A stretch of DNA of 64,000 nt from JAVHYG01 sp040390025 (GTDB lineage: Bacteria; Pseudomonadota; Gammaproteobacteria; Diplorickettsiales; Diplorickettsiaceae), in NCBI GenBank assembly GCA_040390025.1, contig JAZJZD010000009.1, positions 1-64,000 on the forward strand, given 5' to 3'. A program made the position numbers and the translations under genes. The notes under the pieces were generated by a model, which did not search any database, was not told the origin of the DNA, and was given only the letters and a program-made list of their open reading frames with translations. Positions 9,137 through 18,111 of this stretch are shown here, piece by piece (position 1 is the first letter of the stretch; each line of letters begins with the position of its first letter).

Positions 9137-9721
9137 CTAATTAAATTCATAACCCACGCTCACTAGATGTTTGACGTCAATGCCTTGGTTTGGCGGTAAT
9201 AGGCTTGCATTCGAATAATGTAGATAGTGATAACTCAATGACCAGATATGCTTTGTTTCCCAGCGTAAACCTATCCCCATCAAATCTTGAAAGGCAAACT
9301 GACCACCTAAATTTCGATGTCCTAAGTAGTTATTGGATAATAGACTGGCCCCAATTCCTAATTCTAGATAAGGTTGCGCATATAAAAAGCAATGGTTGTG
9401 GGTTTGAAGCCGTAAAAGTGGTGAAATAGCTATTATATGGATACCGCGTGTTTGGTTGGTCTCTGGCGGTGTCGTTTGCCAATTGGCAAAACTTAAGTCC
9501 CAATAACCCGTTAAGTTAATTGCTGACTGGCGAAACCCAATAAATGGCCAAAAACTTTGCAAGGCAACTCGATAGCCTTCTAAGGAGTCCGGCTTTCCTT
9601 TTCCATAAGAGAGACTTAAGCCCGGCTTGAAAGCAAAAGCCATCTCGTTACTTAAATAAAATAGTGTACTTATCAGGATAAAAAATCTGTATTTTTTGAG
9701 TAAATCGGCTATTCCTAGCAA
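9137..9721 (-). CDS. pagL: Lipid A 3-O-deacylase, PagL family
   Basis: A 194-residue outer-membrane beta-barrel. An N-terminal signal peptide ends near residue 30 (FYLSNEMAFAF). The C-terminal strands carry the PagL hallmark HYSNASLLPPNQGID: the His and Ser match the catalytic pair of Pseudomonas PagL, and the GID Asp sits where that enzyme has its Glu. The final residue order VSVGYEFN fits an outer-membrane sorting signal. PagL removes the 3-position acyl chain from lipid A and thereby lowers TLR4 recognition. It stands alone: parC starts 115 bp away on the same strand downstream and rpmE is divergent upstream. Confidence in family is good; whether activity is kept with Asp instead of Glu is unknown. 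Confidence 0.82.
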   Translation of the reverse strand: MLGIADLLKKYRFFILISTLFYLSNEMAFAFKPGLSLSYGKGKPDSLEGYRVALQSFWPFIGFRQSAINLTGYWDLSFANWQTTPPETNQTRGIHIIAISPLLRLQTHNHCFLYAQPYLELGIGASLLSNNYLGHRNLGGQFAFQDLMGIGLRWETKHIWSLSYHYLHYSNASLLPPNQGIDVKHLVSVGYEFN

Positions 9722-9865
9722 AAGGCCATCCCTTGTTGCTTTTGAGATTAAATTTGGTATTAAAATGTATATTTTTTGTCCATAAAAAACTTACATTTAT
9801 ATTTTTTAGATTATTTATATCTGAATTTTCTATGTCTGAAAAGTCTTTTTCGATAACTCAAAATT

Positions 9866-9892
9866 TTGTTTTGGAATTCCTTCTGTTATAAT
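9866..9892 (+). promoter_or_regulatory. Probable sigma-70 promoter of rpmE
   Basis: A perfect -10 box TATAAT at 9887-9892 stands 36 bp before the rpmE start. The -35 is weak: TTGTTT at 9866-9871 with a 15-bp spacer is the best candidate. A ribosome site AAGGGG follows at about 9911. Confidence 0.6.
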
Positions 9893-9928
9893 GCGCCCCT
9901 CATTTGCTTTAAGGGGTATAAAAATTAT

Positions 9929-10183
9929 ATGCAGCAAGATATCCATCCAGCCTATAACGTGGTTACAGTGACTTGTAGTTGCGGAAATAGCTTTAAAACC
10001 CGTTCTACCCTGGACGAGACAAGCCTATCGATAGAAGTCTGTGCTAAATGCCATCCTTTTTATACGGGTAAGCAAAAAATCGTTGATTCCAGCGGTCGTG
10101 TTGATAAATATAGGCAGAAGTATAGAAGCCATTCCGGTAAGGTATCTTCTGATAAATCCAGCGATAGTGCGGAAGCTGCTTAG
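9929..10183 (+). CDS. rpmE: 50S ribosomal protein L31 (zinc-binding type)
   Basis: 84 residues starting MQQDIHPAYN. The start at 9929 is chosen over an upstream in-frame ATG at 9866 because L31 begins exactly here and AAGGGG sits about 13 bp upstream. The zinc cysteines are present as CSCG near residue 16 and CAKCHPFYTG near 37-40, so this is the C+ paralogue. The C-terminal 20 residues (KVSSDKSSDSAEAA) are a low-complexity acidic tail beyond the usual 70 residues. L31 binds the large subunit near the inter-subunit bridge B1b. It is monocistronic, followed by an MFS gene with its own 109-bp gap. Confidence 0.95.
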   Translation: MQQDIHPAYNVVTVTCSCGNSFKTRSTLDETSLSIEVCAKCHPFYTGKQKIVDSSGRVDKYRQKYRSHSGKVSSDKSSDSAEAA

Positions 10184-10292
10184 TCTCTTTTCATTTCATT
10201 GAAGAATCGGCTTGCTTTTTAAATTAAATTTTTAATTTAAAAATAACGCGGGCCTTAATTTACTAATTATTATAACGGTAAGGGTAATATTT

Positions 10293-11558
10293 ATGCCGAA
10301 AAAACGTATTAGCTTGTTTCCCTGGTTAGTATGTGGTTTAGGGGCGCTTTTCTACTGTTATGAATATTTTTTGCGGATTTTGCCGAGTGTAATGACGGAA
10401 GATTTGCTAAAAATGTTCAGCATCAGTGGGGTGGCATTTGGTAATTTGGTTGCCTTTTACTATTATGCTTATACCCCTATGCAATTACCCGTAGGAATTA
10501 TGATGGACCGGTTTGGTCCGCGTAAATTATTGGTCTTTGCTTCTTTAGTTTGTGCTTTGGGTACTTATTTATTTGCCCACCACTATCTCCCTACTGCACA
10601 AGCCGGGCGTTTTTTAGTAGGTTTTGGTTCCGCATTTGCATTTGTCGGCGTTCTTAAACTGGCTTCGCTTTGGTTTCCTCCCTCGCGGTTTGCTTTTATT
10701 GCGGGTATGGCTACTTCTCTTGGAATGATAGGCGCCATGATAGGGGATATTGTATTGTCAAAATTGGTTATCTCTTTGGGTTCTAATACGACACTTTATC
10801 TCGCTGCTATTATTGGCGTAGGCTTAACCATCTGTATGTGGTTTGTGATCCCGGAAACTAAGACGGTTAAAACAGCGGCGGCATCTGCTTCTTCTAAATT
10901 AAGTTACAGCGAATTTTTTACAGCGGTTTTTAAACTTTGTAAAAATCCGCAAATGTGGTTGATTGGTATTATAGGGAGTTTTTTATATCTATCGCTTTCT
11001 GGGTTTGCAGAAGTTTGGGGTATACCTTATTTAATTCGTGCTTATGGATTATCTAATAGCTCCGCCGCGACTAATATTTCCTTTGTTTTTCTCGGCTGGG
11101 CTATCGGAAGTCCGCTAGTCGGTTGGATCTCAGATAGAATAGGGAATCGCCGCTATCCTATTATCATTGGTTCTTTATTAGGCGCCATACTATTTGCGGT
11201 GCTTATTTATTTTCCTGCTATTTCAAGCCAATGTTTGGCAGTCTTATTATTTACATTTGGTGTTTGCAGTTCTACACAGATTATTGTTTTTCCTATTGCT
11301 AGAGAGCTGAATGTGCCGGCTTTAGCCGGTACGGCAATTGCCGTGACAAATTCATTAGTTATGTTAAGTGGGGCTTTATCGGAGCCTTTAATTGGTCAAG
11401 CCCTGGATGTATTAACGGGTACCCATGTAAAAGGTAACTTAATGGCTTTTTCAATCCAAAGCTTCCAGTGGGCTTTAAGTGTTATTCCAATCGCATTTGT
11501 CTTAGCGGCGGTATTAACTCTTTTTGTTAAAGAGACGCGAGGGGCGGTGGTTAAGTAG
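10293..11558 (+). CDS. Major facilitator superfamily transporter
   Basis: 421 residues with about twelve predicted membrane helices. The helix 2-3 loop motif is GIMMDRFGPRKL, the MFS signature, and the equivalent in the second half is GWISDRIGNRRYP. The FAFVGVLKLASLWFPPSRFA segment recalls the large MFS group seen in Legionella and Coxiella (phthalate/anion-cation-symporter-like), where single members import amino acids or nucleosides or export unknown compounds. The substrate cannot be assigned. It stands alone, tail-to-tail with the aminotransferase 12 bp away. Confidence 0.87.
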   Translation: MPKKRISLFPWLVCGLGALFYCYEYFLRILPSVMTEDLLKMFSISGVAFGNLVAFYYYAYTPMQLPVGIMMDRFGPRKLLVFASLVCALGTYLFAHHYLPTAQAGRFLVGFGSAFAFVGVLKLASLWFPPSRFAFIAGMATSLGMIGAMIGDIVLSKLVISLGSNTTLYLAAIIGVGLTICMWFVIPETKTVKTAAASASSKLSYSEFFTAVFKLCKNPQMWLIGIIGSFLYLSLSGFAEVWGIPYLIRAYGLSNSSAATNISFVFLGWAIGSPLVGWISDRIGNRRYPIIIGSLLGAILFAVLIYFPAISSQCLAVLLFTFGVCSSTQIIVFPIARELNVPALAGTAIAVTNSLVMLSGALSEPLIGQALDVLTGTHVKGNLMAFSIQSFQWALSVIPIAFVLAAVLTLFVKETRGAVVK

Positions 11559-11570
11559 TAGCAGCTTCTG

Positions 11571-12764
11571 TTATTTCAGTTGTGCGAGTGCTAATTTTAA
11601 CTGGCCAAGTGCCTTTCCTAAGGTTATTTTATCGACTGCAAAGGAAAGTCGCAAATAGCCAGGTGCGCCAAAGGCTGAACCAGGAACCGTTGCAATATTT
11701 GCTTTCTTAAGCAAATAGTCAGCAAGTTCATAGTCATTGCTAAATATTTTGTTTTCCCCAATAAAACTTGCAAAGGAGGGAAAGCTGTAAAAAGCTCCCA
11801 TAGCGGGCAAGCACTTTATGCCAGGAATATCATTCAGCCCCTCCGAAAAAAAGATATGCCTTTCTTCGTAAATCTTATTCATTTCAAGGACGCATGCTTG
11901 ATTACCGGTTAATGCAGCTTGTGCTGCCTTTTGGGCAATAGAGTTAGGGTTAGAAGTGCTTTGCGATTGTATATTTGCCATTGCTTGAATGAGTTTTTTA
12001 GGTCCAGCGGCATAACCAATTCGCCAACCAGTCATTGCATAGGCTTTTGAACAGCCATTTAATACGAGCGTTCGGCTATAGAGTTCGGGACACACGTTAA
12101 TAATGTTTTCAAAAGGTTGTTTTCCCCAGTAAATATGCTCATAAATATCATCAGTAAGGATAAAAACATGTGGGTTTTCTACTAAAACCTTGGCAATTTC
12201 GATAAGCTCTTCACGCGAATAAACCATTCCTGTTGGATTTGAGGGACTATTGATAATAAATAAGCGTGTTTTTGCTGTAATAGCTTTTTTTAGTTGTTGT
12301 GGGGTTATTTTTAGCTTTTGTTCGATAGAAGTTGAGATGTAAATCGGTTTAGCTTCAGCAAGCAATGCTATATCAGGATAGGAAACCCAATAAGGGGTGG
12401 GAATAATGACTTCATCACCTGGGTTGAGTAGAGCTTGCATGAGATTATAAATGCTTTGCTTAGCACCACTAGAGACAATAATTTGGTTAGCCTGGTAATC
12501 TAATTTATTTTCTTTTTTAAATTTATCGACAATAGCTTGTTTAAGGCTAGGAATACCATCCACTGCTGTATATTTTGTGCAGCCTTGGTCTAAAGCCTGA
12601 TGAGCGGCTTGTTTGATAAATTCAGGTGTATCGAAGTCCGGTTCGCCAACAGTAAGATTAATAATGGGCTTACCTAAAGCTTTTAGACGATTAGCTTCTG
12701 CAGAAAGACTTAAAGTGGGTGATGGTTTTATCTGGGCAACGCGATCCGAAAGAATTATTGTCAT
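11571..12764 (-). CDS. Class I PLP-dependent aminotransferase, aspartate aminotransferase type
   Basis: 397 residues of the class I-gamma fold, closer to the Bacillus/Thermus aspartate aminotransferase branch than to E. coli AspC. Landmarks: LTVGEPDFDTP near residue 38, SSGAKQSIYN, INSPSNPTGMVY, the pyridoxal-binding stretch NGCSKAYAMTGWRIGYA (Lys near residue 239) and a late Arg in PGYLRLSFA that binds the substrate carboxylate. It interconverts aspartate and glutamate through oxaloacetate and 2-oxoglutarate; some relatives use prephenate. Single gene, convergent with the MFS gene. Confidence 0.88.
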   Translation of the reverse strand: MTIILSDRVAQIKPSPTLSLSAEANRLKALGKPIINLTVGEPDFDTPEFIKQAAHQALDQGCTKYTAVDGIPSLKQAIVDKFKKENKLDYQANQIIVSSGAKQSIYNLMQALLNPGDEVIIPTPYWVSYPDIALLAEAKPIYISTSIEQKLKITPQQLKKAITAKTRLFIINSPSNPTGMVYSREELIEIAKVLVENPHVFILTDDIYEHIYWGKQPFENIINVCPELYSRTLVLNGCSKAYAMTGWRIGYAAGPKKLIQAMANIQSQSTSNPNSIAQKAAQAALTGNQACVLEMNKIYEERHIFFSEGLNDIPGIKCLPAMGAFYSFPSFASFIGENKIFSNDYELADYLLKKANIATVPGSAFGAPGYLRLSFAVDKITLGKALGQLKLALAQLK

Positions 12765-13041
12765 AGAAGTAGATTAGTATTAAATGATTTAAGAATACGG
12801 CTATTATCTGTGAGGGGTTAATAATAAATCAAGCTTAGTTTTAGCTTGTTTAAGCAGGCCGGCCTAGGTAATAGACTTTAACTTTATTTTCAGTATTAAG
12901 CTGATTAAATTTAGTAATTATTAAGACTATACTACATGTGTAAAGTAGGCGCTATGAGCTATATGTATTGCGTTTGAAGTTTACAAATTCGCAGCTTCAT
13001 ATATATGAGCAGTATAAAAATAATAAAAGGAGATTTGAATT

Positions 13042-13751
13042 GTGAGGCAAAAAGCTTATGTGTTTGATACATTTCAGTATATTCAAGAGTTAACAACGGT
13101 AGGATTTCAACAAAAACAAGCGGAGGTACAAGTCAAGCTTATGGCTGAATTAGTAAACCAGACATTATGTACACGGGAAGATCTGGAACGGTCAGAGGAG
13201 AGGCTTACTCAAAGAATTTATGGGATTGAGGTAAAAGTTGGGACTGTTGAAAAAGGCTTAGAAGTAAAAATTGGAACTGTTGAAAAAAACTTAGAGGTGA
13301 AAATTGGGACTGTTGAAAAANNNNNNNNNNNNNNNNNNNNNNNNNNNNNNNNNNNNNNNNNNNNNNNNNNNNNNNNNNNNNNNNNNNNNNNNNNNNNNNN
13401 NNNNNNNNNNNNNNNNNNNNAAAAATTGGAACTGTTGAAAAAAACTTAGAGGTGAAAATTGGGACTGTTGAAAAAAGCTTAGAGGAAAAAATTGGAACTG
13501 TTGAAAAAAACTTAGAGGTGAAAATTGGGACTGTTGAAAAAAGCTTAGAGGAAAAAATTGGGGCTGTTGAAAAAAACTTAGAGGTGAAAATTGGAATCGT
13601 TGAAAAAAGCTTAGAGGTAAAAATTGAAAGCCTTAGGAAGGATTTGGTTCTACAAATTATCCATGCAAAACATGAGATGATTAAATGGTTAATAGGAACG
13701 TCAATAGCAGGTTTAAGTTTGACGTTTACTATGATCAGATTTTTAATCTGA
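13042..13751 (+). CDS. Coiled-coil membrane-anchored protein with 11-residue repeats (DUF1640-like), interrupted by an assembly gap
   Basis: Starts at GTG 13042 behind AAGGAG. Residues 1-65 (FDTFQYIQELTTVGFQQKQA, then TREDLERSEERL) resemble bacterial DUF1640/CCDC90-like proteins, which have a long coiled coil and a C-terminal membrane anchor. The middle is a run of 11-residue units such as KIGTVEKSLEE and KIGTVEKNLEV; the end is a single hydrophobic helix (WLIGTSIAGLSLTFTMIRFL). One hundred Ns (13321-13420) interrupt the repeats. The reading frame before the gap differs by one from that after it, so the frame is continuous only if the true gap length is not 100; I treat both halves as one gene. 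Role unknown; a membrane-tethered rod is what the sequence suggests. Repeat number cannot be known from this assembly. Confidence 0.7.
13234..13619 (+). repeat. Tandem 33-bp repeats coding 11-residue (hendecad) units
   Basis: Three units are visible before the N gap and about six after it, alternating between two versions (...KNLEV and ...KSLEE), so the higher-order unit is 66 bp. Units are nearly identical at the DNA level, implying recent expansion, which probably caused the assembly break. Confidence 0.9.
13321..13420. other. Assembly gap of 100 N
   Basis: Exactly 100 undetermined bases inside the tandem repeat; a placeholder length. It shifts the reading frame of the surrounding gene artificially. 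Confidence 0.98.
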
Positions 13752-13857
13752 TGTTTACGATGTGTGGTTAACATGTTAAAAACAGAGTTTCTAAATTTCT
13801 ATTGGCGAGGATAGTCTTGGAAGCAAGCTTACATTCAAGTTCGATAGGATATATCTC

Positions 13858-15867
13858 ATGTCTAAAGCCTTTGCGTTAGTTTCAGATTTTAAACCAGCAG
13901 GTGATCAACCTCAGGCAATTCGAGGTCTGATAAAAGGTCTAGAAGCAGGTTTAGCGCATCAAACATTACTCGGGGTAACAGGTTCTGGTAAGACATTTAG
14001 TATTGCGCATGTAATACAAAAAATACAGCGACCCACGCTTATTTTAGCCCCGAATAAAACACTGGCAGCACAATTATATGGTGAAATGCGAGGTTTTTTT
14101 CCTAATAATGCAGTGGAATATTTTGTTTCTTATTACGATTATTATCAACCAGAAGCCTACGTTCCCAGCTCAGATACCTATATTGAAAAAGACGCGGCTA
14201 TTAATGAGCATATTGAACAGATGCGTTTATCAGCGACAAAATCATTATTAGAACGTCGCGATGTTATTATTGTAGCAACTGTTTCAGCAATCTATGGGTT
14301 AGGTGATCCGGATACCTACATAAACATGATGCTACACGTTCGTCGTGGCGATCAGATTGACCAGCGCTTTATTTTACGGCGTTTAGCCGAATTACAATAT
14401 ACGCGCAATGATACTGATTTTCGCCGTGCGACTTACCGTGTGCGAGGCGATATAATCGATATTTATCCCGCAGAATCTGCAGAAGAAGCAGTACGCATTG
14501 AATTACTGGATGATGAAATTGAAAATTTAAGCTTTTTTGATCCACTGACGGGCGAAGTGTTAAGACAGGTACCTCGTTTAACTATTTATCCCAAAACACA
14601 TTATGCAACGCCTCGCGAGCGTATCTTACAAGCAATTGGATTTATTAAAATAGAATTAAAAGAACGCTTGGCTCAACTTAAAGCAGCGAATAAATTAGTG
14701 GAAGCCCAACGTTTAGAACAGCGTACACAATTTGATATTGAGATGTTATTGGAGTTAGGCTATTGCAATGGCATTGAAAATTATTCTCGTTATTTATCGG
14801 CACGTGATGCCGGACAACCGCCTCCTACTTTACTCGATTATTTGCCAAGTAATAGCTTATTAGTGATTGATGAATCTCACGTAACTGTTCCCCAGCTAGG
14901 CGCGATGTTTAAAGGCGATCGTTCACGTAAAGAAAACTTAGTAGAATACGGTTTTCGGTTGCCTTCCGCTTTAGATAATCGGCCTCTGCAATTTCAGGAG
15001 TTTTCTGATTTTTCCTTACAGACGATTTACGTCTCTGCAACGCCGGGAGCTTATGAATTAGAGCATTCCGGTGCAGTCGTTGAGCAAGTTGTTCGACCTA
15101 CGGGCTTAGTTGATCCAACGATTGAGATTCGTCCTGTAGCGACTCAAGTAGATGACTTGCTTTCTGCAATCCATCAGCGTGTTTTATTGAAAGAGCGGGT
15201 ATTAGTTACAACGTTAACTAAACGATTAGCGGAAGACTTAACGGAATATCTTGCTGAACATGGCGTAAAAGTACGTTATTTACATTCTGACGTTGATACG
15301 GTTGAGCGTGTAGAGATCATTCGTGATCTTCGGTTAGGCAAGTTTGATGTTTTAGTAGGAATTAATTTGTTGCGCGAAGGCTTGGACATGCCAGAGGTTT
15401 CTTTGGTCGCTATACTGGATGCAGATAAAGAAGGTTTCTTACGTTCTGAACGTTCTTTAATACAGACTATTGGTCGGGCGGCACGGCATATTCATGGCCG
15501 AGCTATTCTTTATGCGGATAAAATAACTGGTTCGATGGAACGGGCAATATCAGAAACCGATCGGCGCCGCGAAAAACAACAAGCCTATAATAAAAAACAC
15601 CATATTACTCCAAAAGGGATTGCTAAAGCTGTGCATGATATCTTAGAAGGTGCACGGTCAGATGTTTCAACTAATAGGCAGTATTTGCTTAAGGTTGCCG
15701 AAGAGCAGGCCTATTATGCAGCCTTACCACCAGAAGAGTTAACTAAAAAAATTAAGCAATTAGAACGAGAAATGCTGAGTCATGCTAAAAACCTGCAATT
15801 TGAAGATGCAGCTAAAGTAAGAGACAAGCTAAAGCTTCTTAAAGAAAAAATAATGGGATTGAATTAA
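13858..15867 (+). CDS. uvrB: Excinuclease ABC subunit B
   Basis: 669 residues (E. coli 673). Walker A is GVTGSGKTFS near residue 42; the beta-hairpin that clamps DNA contains YYDYYQPEAYVPSSDTYIEK; the helicase motifs include VIDESHV, the ATPGAYE region, and the GRAARH motif VI late; the C-terminal UVR motif (residues about 630-665) binds UvrC. UvrB verifies damage handed over by UvrA and positions UvrC for incision. It is a single gene; the ATG at 13858 is the family start. The 86-bp gap behind the repeat gene holds nothing recognised. Confidence 0.97.
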   Translation: MSKAFALVSDFKPAGDQPQAIRGLIKGLEAGLAHQTLLGVTGSGKTFSIAHVIQKIQRPTLILAPNKTLAAQLYGEMRGFFPNNAVEYFVSYYDYYQPEAYVPSSDTYIEKDAAINEHIEQMRLSATKSLLERRDVIIVATVSAIYGLGDPDTYINMMLHVRRGDQIDQRFILRRLAELQYTRNDTDFRRATYRVRGDIIDIYPAESAEEAVRIELLDDEIENLSFFDPLTGEVLRQVPRLTIYPKTHYATPRERILQAIGFIKIELKERLAQLKAANKLVEAQRLEQRTQFDIEMLLELGYCNGIENYSRYLSARDAGQPPPTLLDYLPSNSLLVIDESHVTVPQLGAMFKGDRSRKENLVEYGFRLPSALDNRPLQFQEFSDFSLQTIYVSATPGAYELEHSGAVVEQVVRPTGLVDPTIEIRPVATQVDDLLSAIHQRVLLKERVLVTTLTKRLAEDLTEYLAEHGVKVRYLHSDVDTVERVEIIRDLRLGKFDVLVGINLLREGLDMPEVSLVAILDADKEGFLRSERSLIQTIGRAARHIHGRAILYADKITGSMERAISETDRRREKQQAYNKKHHITPKGIAKAVHDILEGARSDVSTNRQYLLKVAEEQAYYAALPPEELTKKIKQLEREMLSHAKNLQFEDAAKVRDKLKLLKEKIMGLN

Positions 15868-15935
15868 GCAGTTGCATCCACAAAACAAGAATGCTATTTT
15901 CTTCCCTCCTTAAATTTTGATTACATAGTAATATA

Positions 15936-16035
15936 TTCATAGCAATTGGATTTTCGGCAAGTGCCGCGAAATGGCGAATTGAGCGGCACCGTCACCGAAA
16001 ACTCAATGCGAAGAGTACAATTGAAGACACCCTTT
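15936..16035. repeat. Composite palindromic repeat: family B copy fused to a family A end
   Basis: The stretch 15936-16019 (GCAATTGGATTTTCGGCAAG ... GCGAAGAGTA) is one of four copies of an approximately 90-bp imperfect palindrome also at 26341, 54795 and 55208. It runs directly into ACAATTGAAGACACCC (16017-16035), the right end of the family A repeat that is complete at 59462. Confidence 0.75.
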
Positions 16036-16041
16036 AATTGC

Positions 16042-16116
16042 AGGCACGTAGCTCAGTGGTAGAGCACCACCTTGACATGGTGGTGGTCGGTGGTTCGATC
16101 CCACTCGTGCCTACCA
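16042..16116 (+). tRNA. tRNA-Val (GAC)
   Basis: Acceptor AGGCACG/CGTGCCT, D-arm TAGCTCAG, anticodon stem CCACC/GGTGG around loop TTGACAT (anticodon GAC, Val), T-arm GGTTCGATCCC, discriminator A and encoded CCA; 75 nt. It lies between uvrB and thrS, 66 bp before thrS. Confidence 0.95.
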
Positions 16117-16182
16117 AAATAACCTTCTTACTTAAGTAATTTGAAGTTGAGCTAATATTACATAGTTTCGAAAGAAGTTTTT

Positions 16183-18099
16183 ATGCCAGTTATCACGCTA
16201 CCAGATTCTACTCAACTTATTTTTTCTGAACCGCTCACCGCTTATCAAGTAGCAGAGAGAATTAGTCCTAGCTTGGCAAAGTCTGCTATTGCTGCACAAG
16301 TAAATGGACAATTGGTTGATTTATCATATTTGCTTGAATCAGATGTCCCGTTGCGTATCCTCACGGAACGTGATCCCGAATCTTTGGAAATTATTCGCCA
16401 TTCTACGGCCCATTTACTTGCTCATGCAGTTAAACAGTTATTTCCATCAGCTCAAGTGACAATTGGACCTGTGATAGAAAATGGGTTTTATTATGATTTT
16501 GCTTTTGAACGTCCTTTTACACCGGATGATCTTAATCTGATAGAAAAAAAAATGAAGGAATTGGCAAAACAAGCCCTTCCAGTGGAGCGGTTTACGCTTT
16601 CTAGAAAAAAAGCGATTGCATTATTTCGTGATATGGCGGAGGAATATAAAGCAAAAATTATTGAAGCAATTCCTGAAGGAGAGGTGTTATCGCTTTATCA
16701 AGAAGGAGACTTCATTGATCTTTGCCGTGGGCCTCACGTGCCTAATACCAGCAAACTCAAGGTTTTTAAATTAACGCATGTTGCCGGCGCTTATTGGCGT
16801 GGCGATGCAAAAAATGCGATGTTGCAGCGAATTTATGGAACGGCTTGGCTGACGAAAGCTGATTTGGATGCTTATTTAAAGCGTCTTGAAGAAGCCGAAA
16901 AACGCGATCATCGTAAATTGGCAAAACAGTTGGATTTATATCATATCCAAGAAGAAGCACCAGGAATGATATTCTGGCATTCTAACGGCTGGACTATTTA
17001 TCAGTTGGTGGAGCAATATATTCGATCACGTCTCGCTAAATGTGGATATCAGGAAATACGGACGCCGCAATTACTAGCGCGTCAGCTATGGGAAAAGTCA
17101 GGTCACTGGGATAAATTTTTTAAGGAAATGTTTACTACGGCTTCCGAGAATACCGAGTTTGCGATAAAGCCCATGAGTTGTCCTGGCCATATTCAGGTTT
17201 TCAATCAAGGTTTGAAGAGTTATCGAGACCTTCCTTTACGATTTTCTGAATTTGGGTCGTGTCATCGTAATGAACCATCCGGCGCATTACATGGTTTGAT
17301 GCGGGTACGCGGCTTTGTTCAAGATGATGCACATATCTTCTGCACCGAGGAACAAATTCAATTGGAAGTCAGCGCTTTTATTGATTTACTCTACGAAGTT
17401 TATGCTGATTTTGGCTTTACAGAAATCCTGCTTAAATTAGCGACTCGACCCGAAGTACGCGTAGGATCGGATGAAAGCTGGGATAAAGCAGAGCAGGCTT
17501 TAGAACAAGCGCTTGCCGATAAAAGCCTCACATGGGAGTATTTACCAGGTGAGGGTGCTTTTTATGGACCTAAAATTGAATTTTCTTTAAAAGATTGCTT
17601 GGGTCGTGTTTGGCAATGTGGTACTGTTCAGGTCGATTTTTCCATGCCTGAGCGTTTAGGCGCTGAATATGTTACTGAAGCGGGTGAGCGTAAAACACCG
17701 GTCATGTTACATAGAGCTATTTTAGGCTCTTTGGAACGATTTATAGGTATTCTTATCGAACATTATGCGGGCCGTTTTCCTGTTTGGTTAGCACCTACCC
17801 AAGCAGTAGTAATGACTATCACGGATAAACAGCAGGATTATGCGGAGACTGTGGCTCAAGAACTCGAAGACCAAGGGTTTAGAATAAAGCGAGACTTGAG
17901 AAATGAGAAAATTGGTTTTAAAATCCGCGAGCATACCTTAAAAAAGGTTCCCTACCTCTTGATTATTGGCGATAAAGAAATAGAGGCCAATAAGGTGAGT
18001 GTACGTAGACAAACAGGGGAAGATTTGGGTAGTATGTCCGTCCAAGAATTTTATCAGATGATTCGGCAGGCTAATGAGCAGCACGACGGGTCGAATTGA
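16183..18099 (+). CDS. thrS: Threonyl-tRNA synthetase
   Basis: 638 residues (E. coli 642). Order of domains: TGS domain (1-62), editing domain with HSTAHLLAHAVKQLFP (His residues, near 70-85) and the CRGPHVP motif near 185, class II catalytic core with the zinc site CPGH and SCHRNEPSGALHGL (motif 2), and a C-terminal anticodon-binding domain ending near 630. It charges tRNA-Thr and clears Ser-tRNA-Thr. It opens the conserved thrS-infC-rpmI-rplT operon; infC follows after 12 bp. The gene starts at ATG 16183 with no strong Shine-Dalgarno close by (GAAAGAAG at about 16170). Confidence 0.97.
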   Translation: MPVITLPDSTQLIFSEPLTAYQVAERISPSLAKSAIAAQVNGQLVDLSYLLESDVPLRILTERDPESLEIIRHSTAHLLAHAVKQLFPSAQVTIGPVIENGFYYDFAFERPFTPDDLNLIEKKMKELAKQALPVERFTLSRKKAIALFRDMAEEYKAKIIEAIPEGEVLSLYQEGDFIDLCRGPHVPNTSKLKVFKLTHVAGAYWRGDAKNAMLQRIYGTAWLTKADLDAYLKRLEEAEKRDHRKLAKQLDLYHIQEEAPGMIFWHSNGWTIYQLVEQYIRSRLAKCGYQEIRTPQLLARQLWEKSGHWDKFFKEMFTTASENTEFAIKPMSCPGHIQVFNQGLKSYRDLPLRFSEFGSCHRNEPSGALHGLMRVRGFVQDDAHIFCTEEQIQLEVSAFIDLLYEVYADFGFTEILLKLATRPEVRVGSDESWDKAEQALEQALADKSLTWEYLPGEGAFYGPKIEFSLKDCLGRVWQCGTVQVDFSMPERLGAEYVTEAGERKTPVMLHRAILGSLERFIGILIEHYAGRFPVWLAPTQAVVMTITDKQQDYAETVAQELEDQGFRIKRDLRNEKIGFKIREHTLKKVPYLLIIGDKEIEANKVSVRRQTGEDLGSMSVQEFYQMIRQANEQHDGSN

Positions 18100-18111
18100 T
18101 GCGGAGAAATA

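Noticed and set aside
9866..10183. rpmE starting at 9866
   Set aside because: That ATG lies in the promoter; L31 begins at 9929 with a ribosome site.
13234..13619. Possible CRISPR array because of regular repeats
   Set aside because: Units are contiguous, in frame and without spacers; they encode 11-residue protein repeats.
13205..13774. Long minus-strand frame over the repeat gene
   Set aside because: Antisense shadow of the tandem repeat; the plus strand has ribosome site, start and a membrane anchor.
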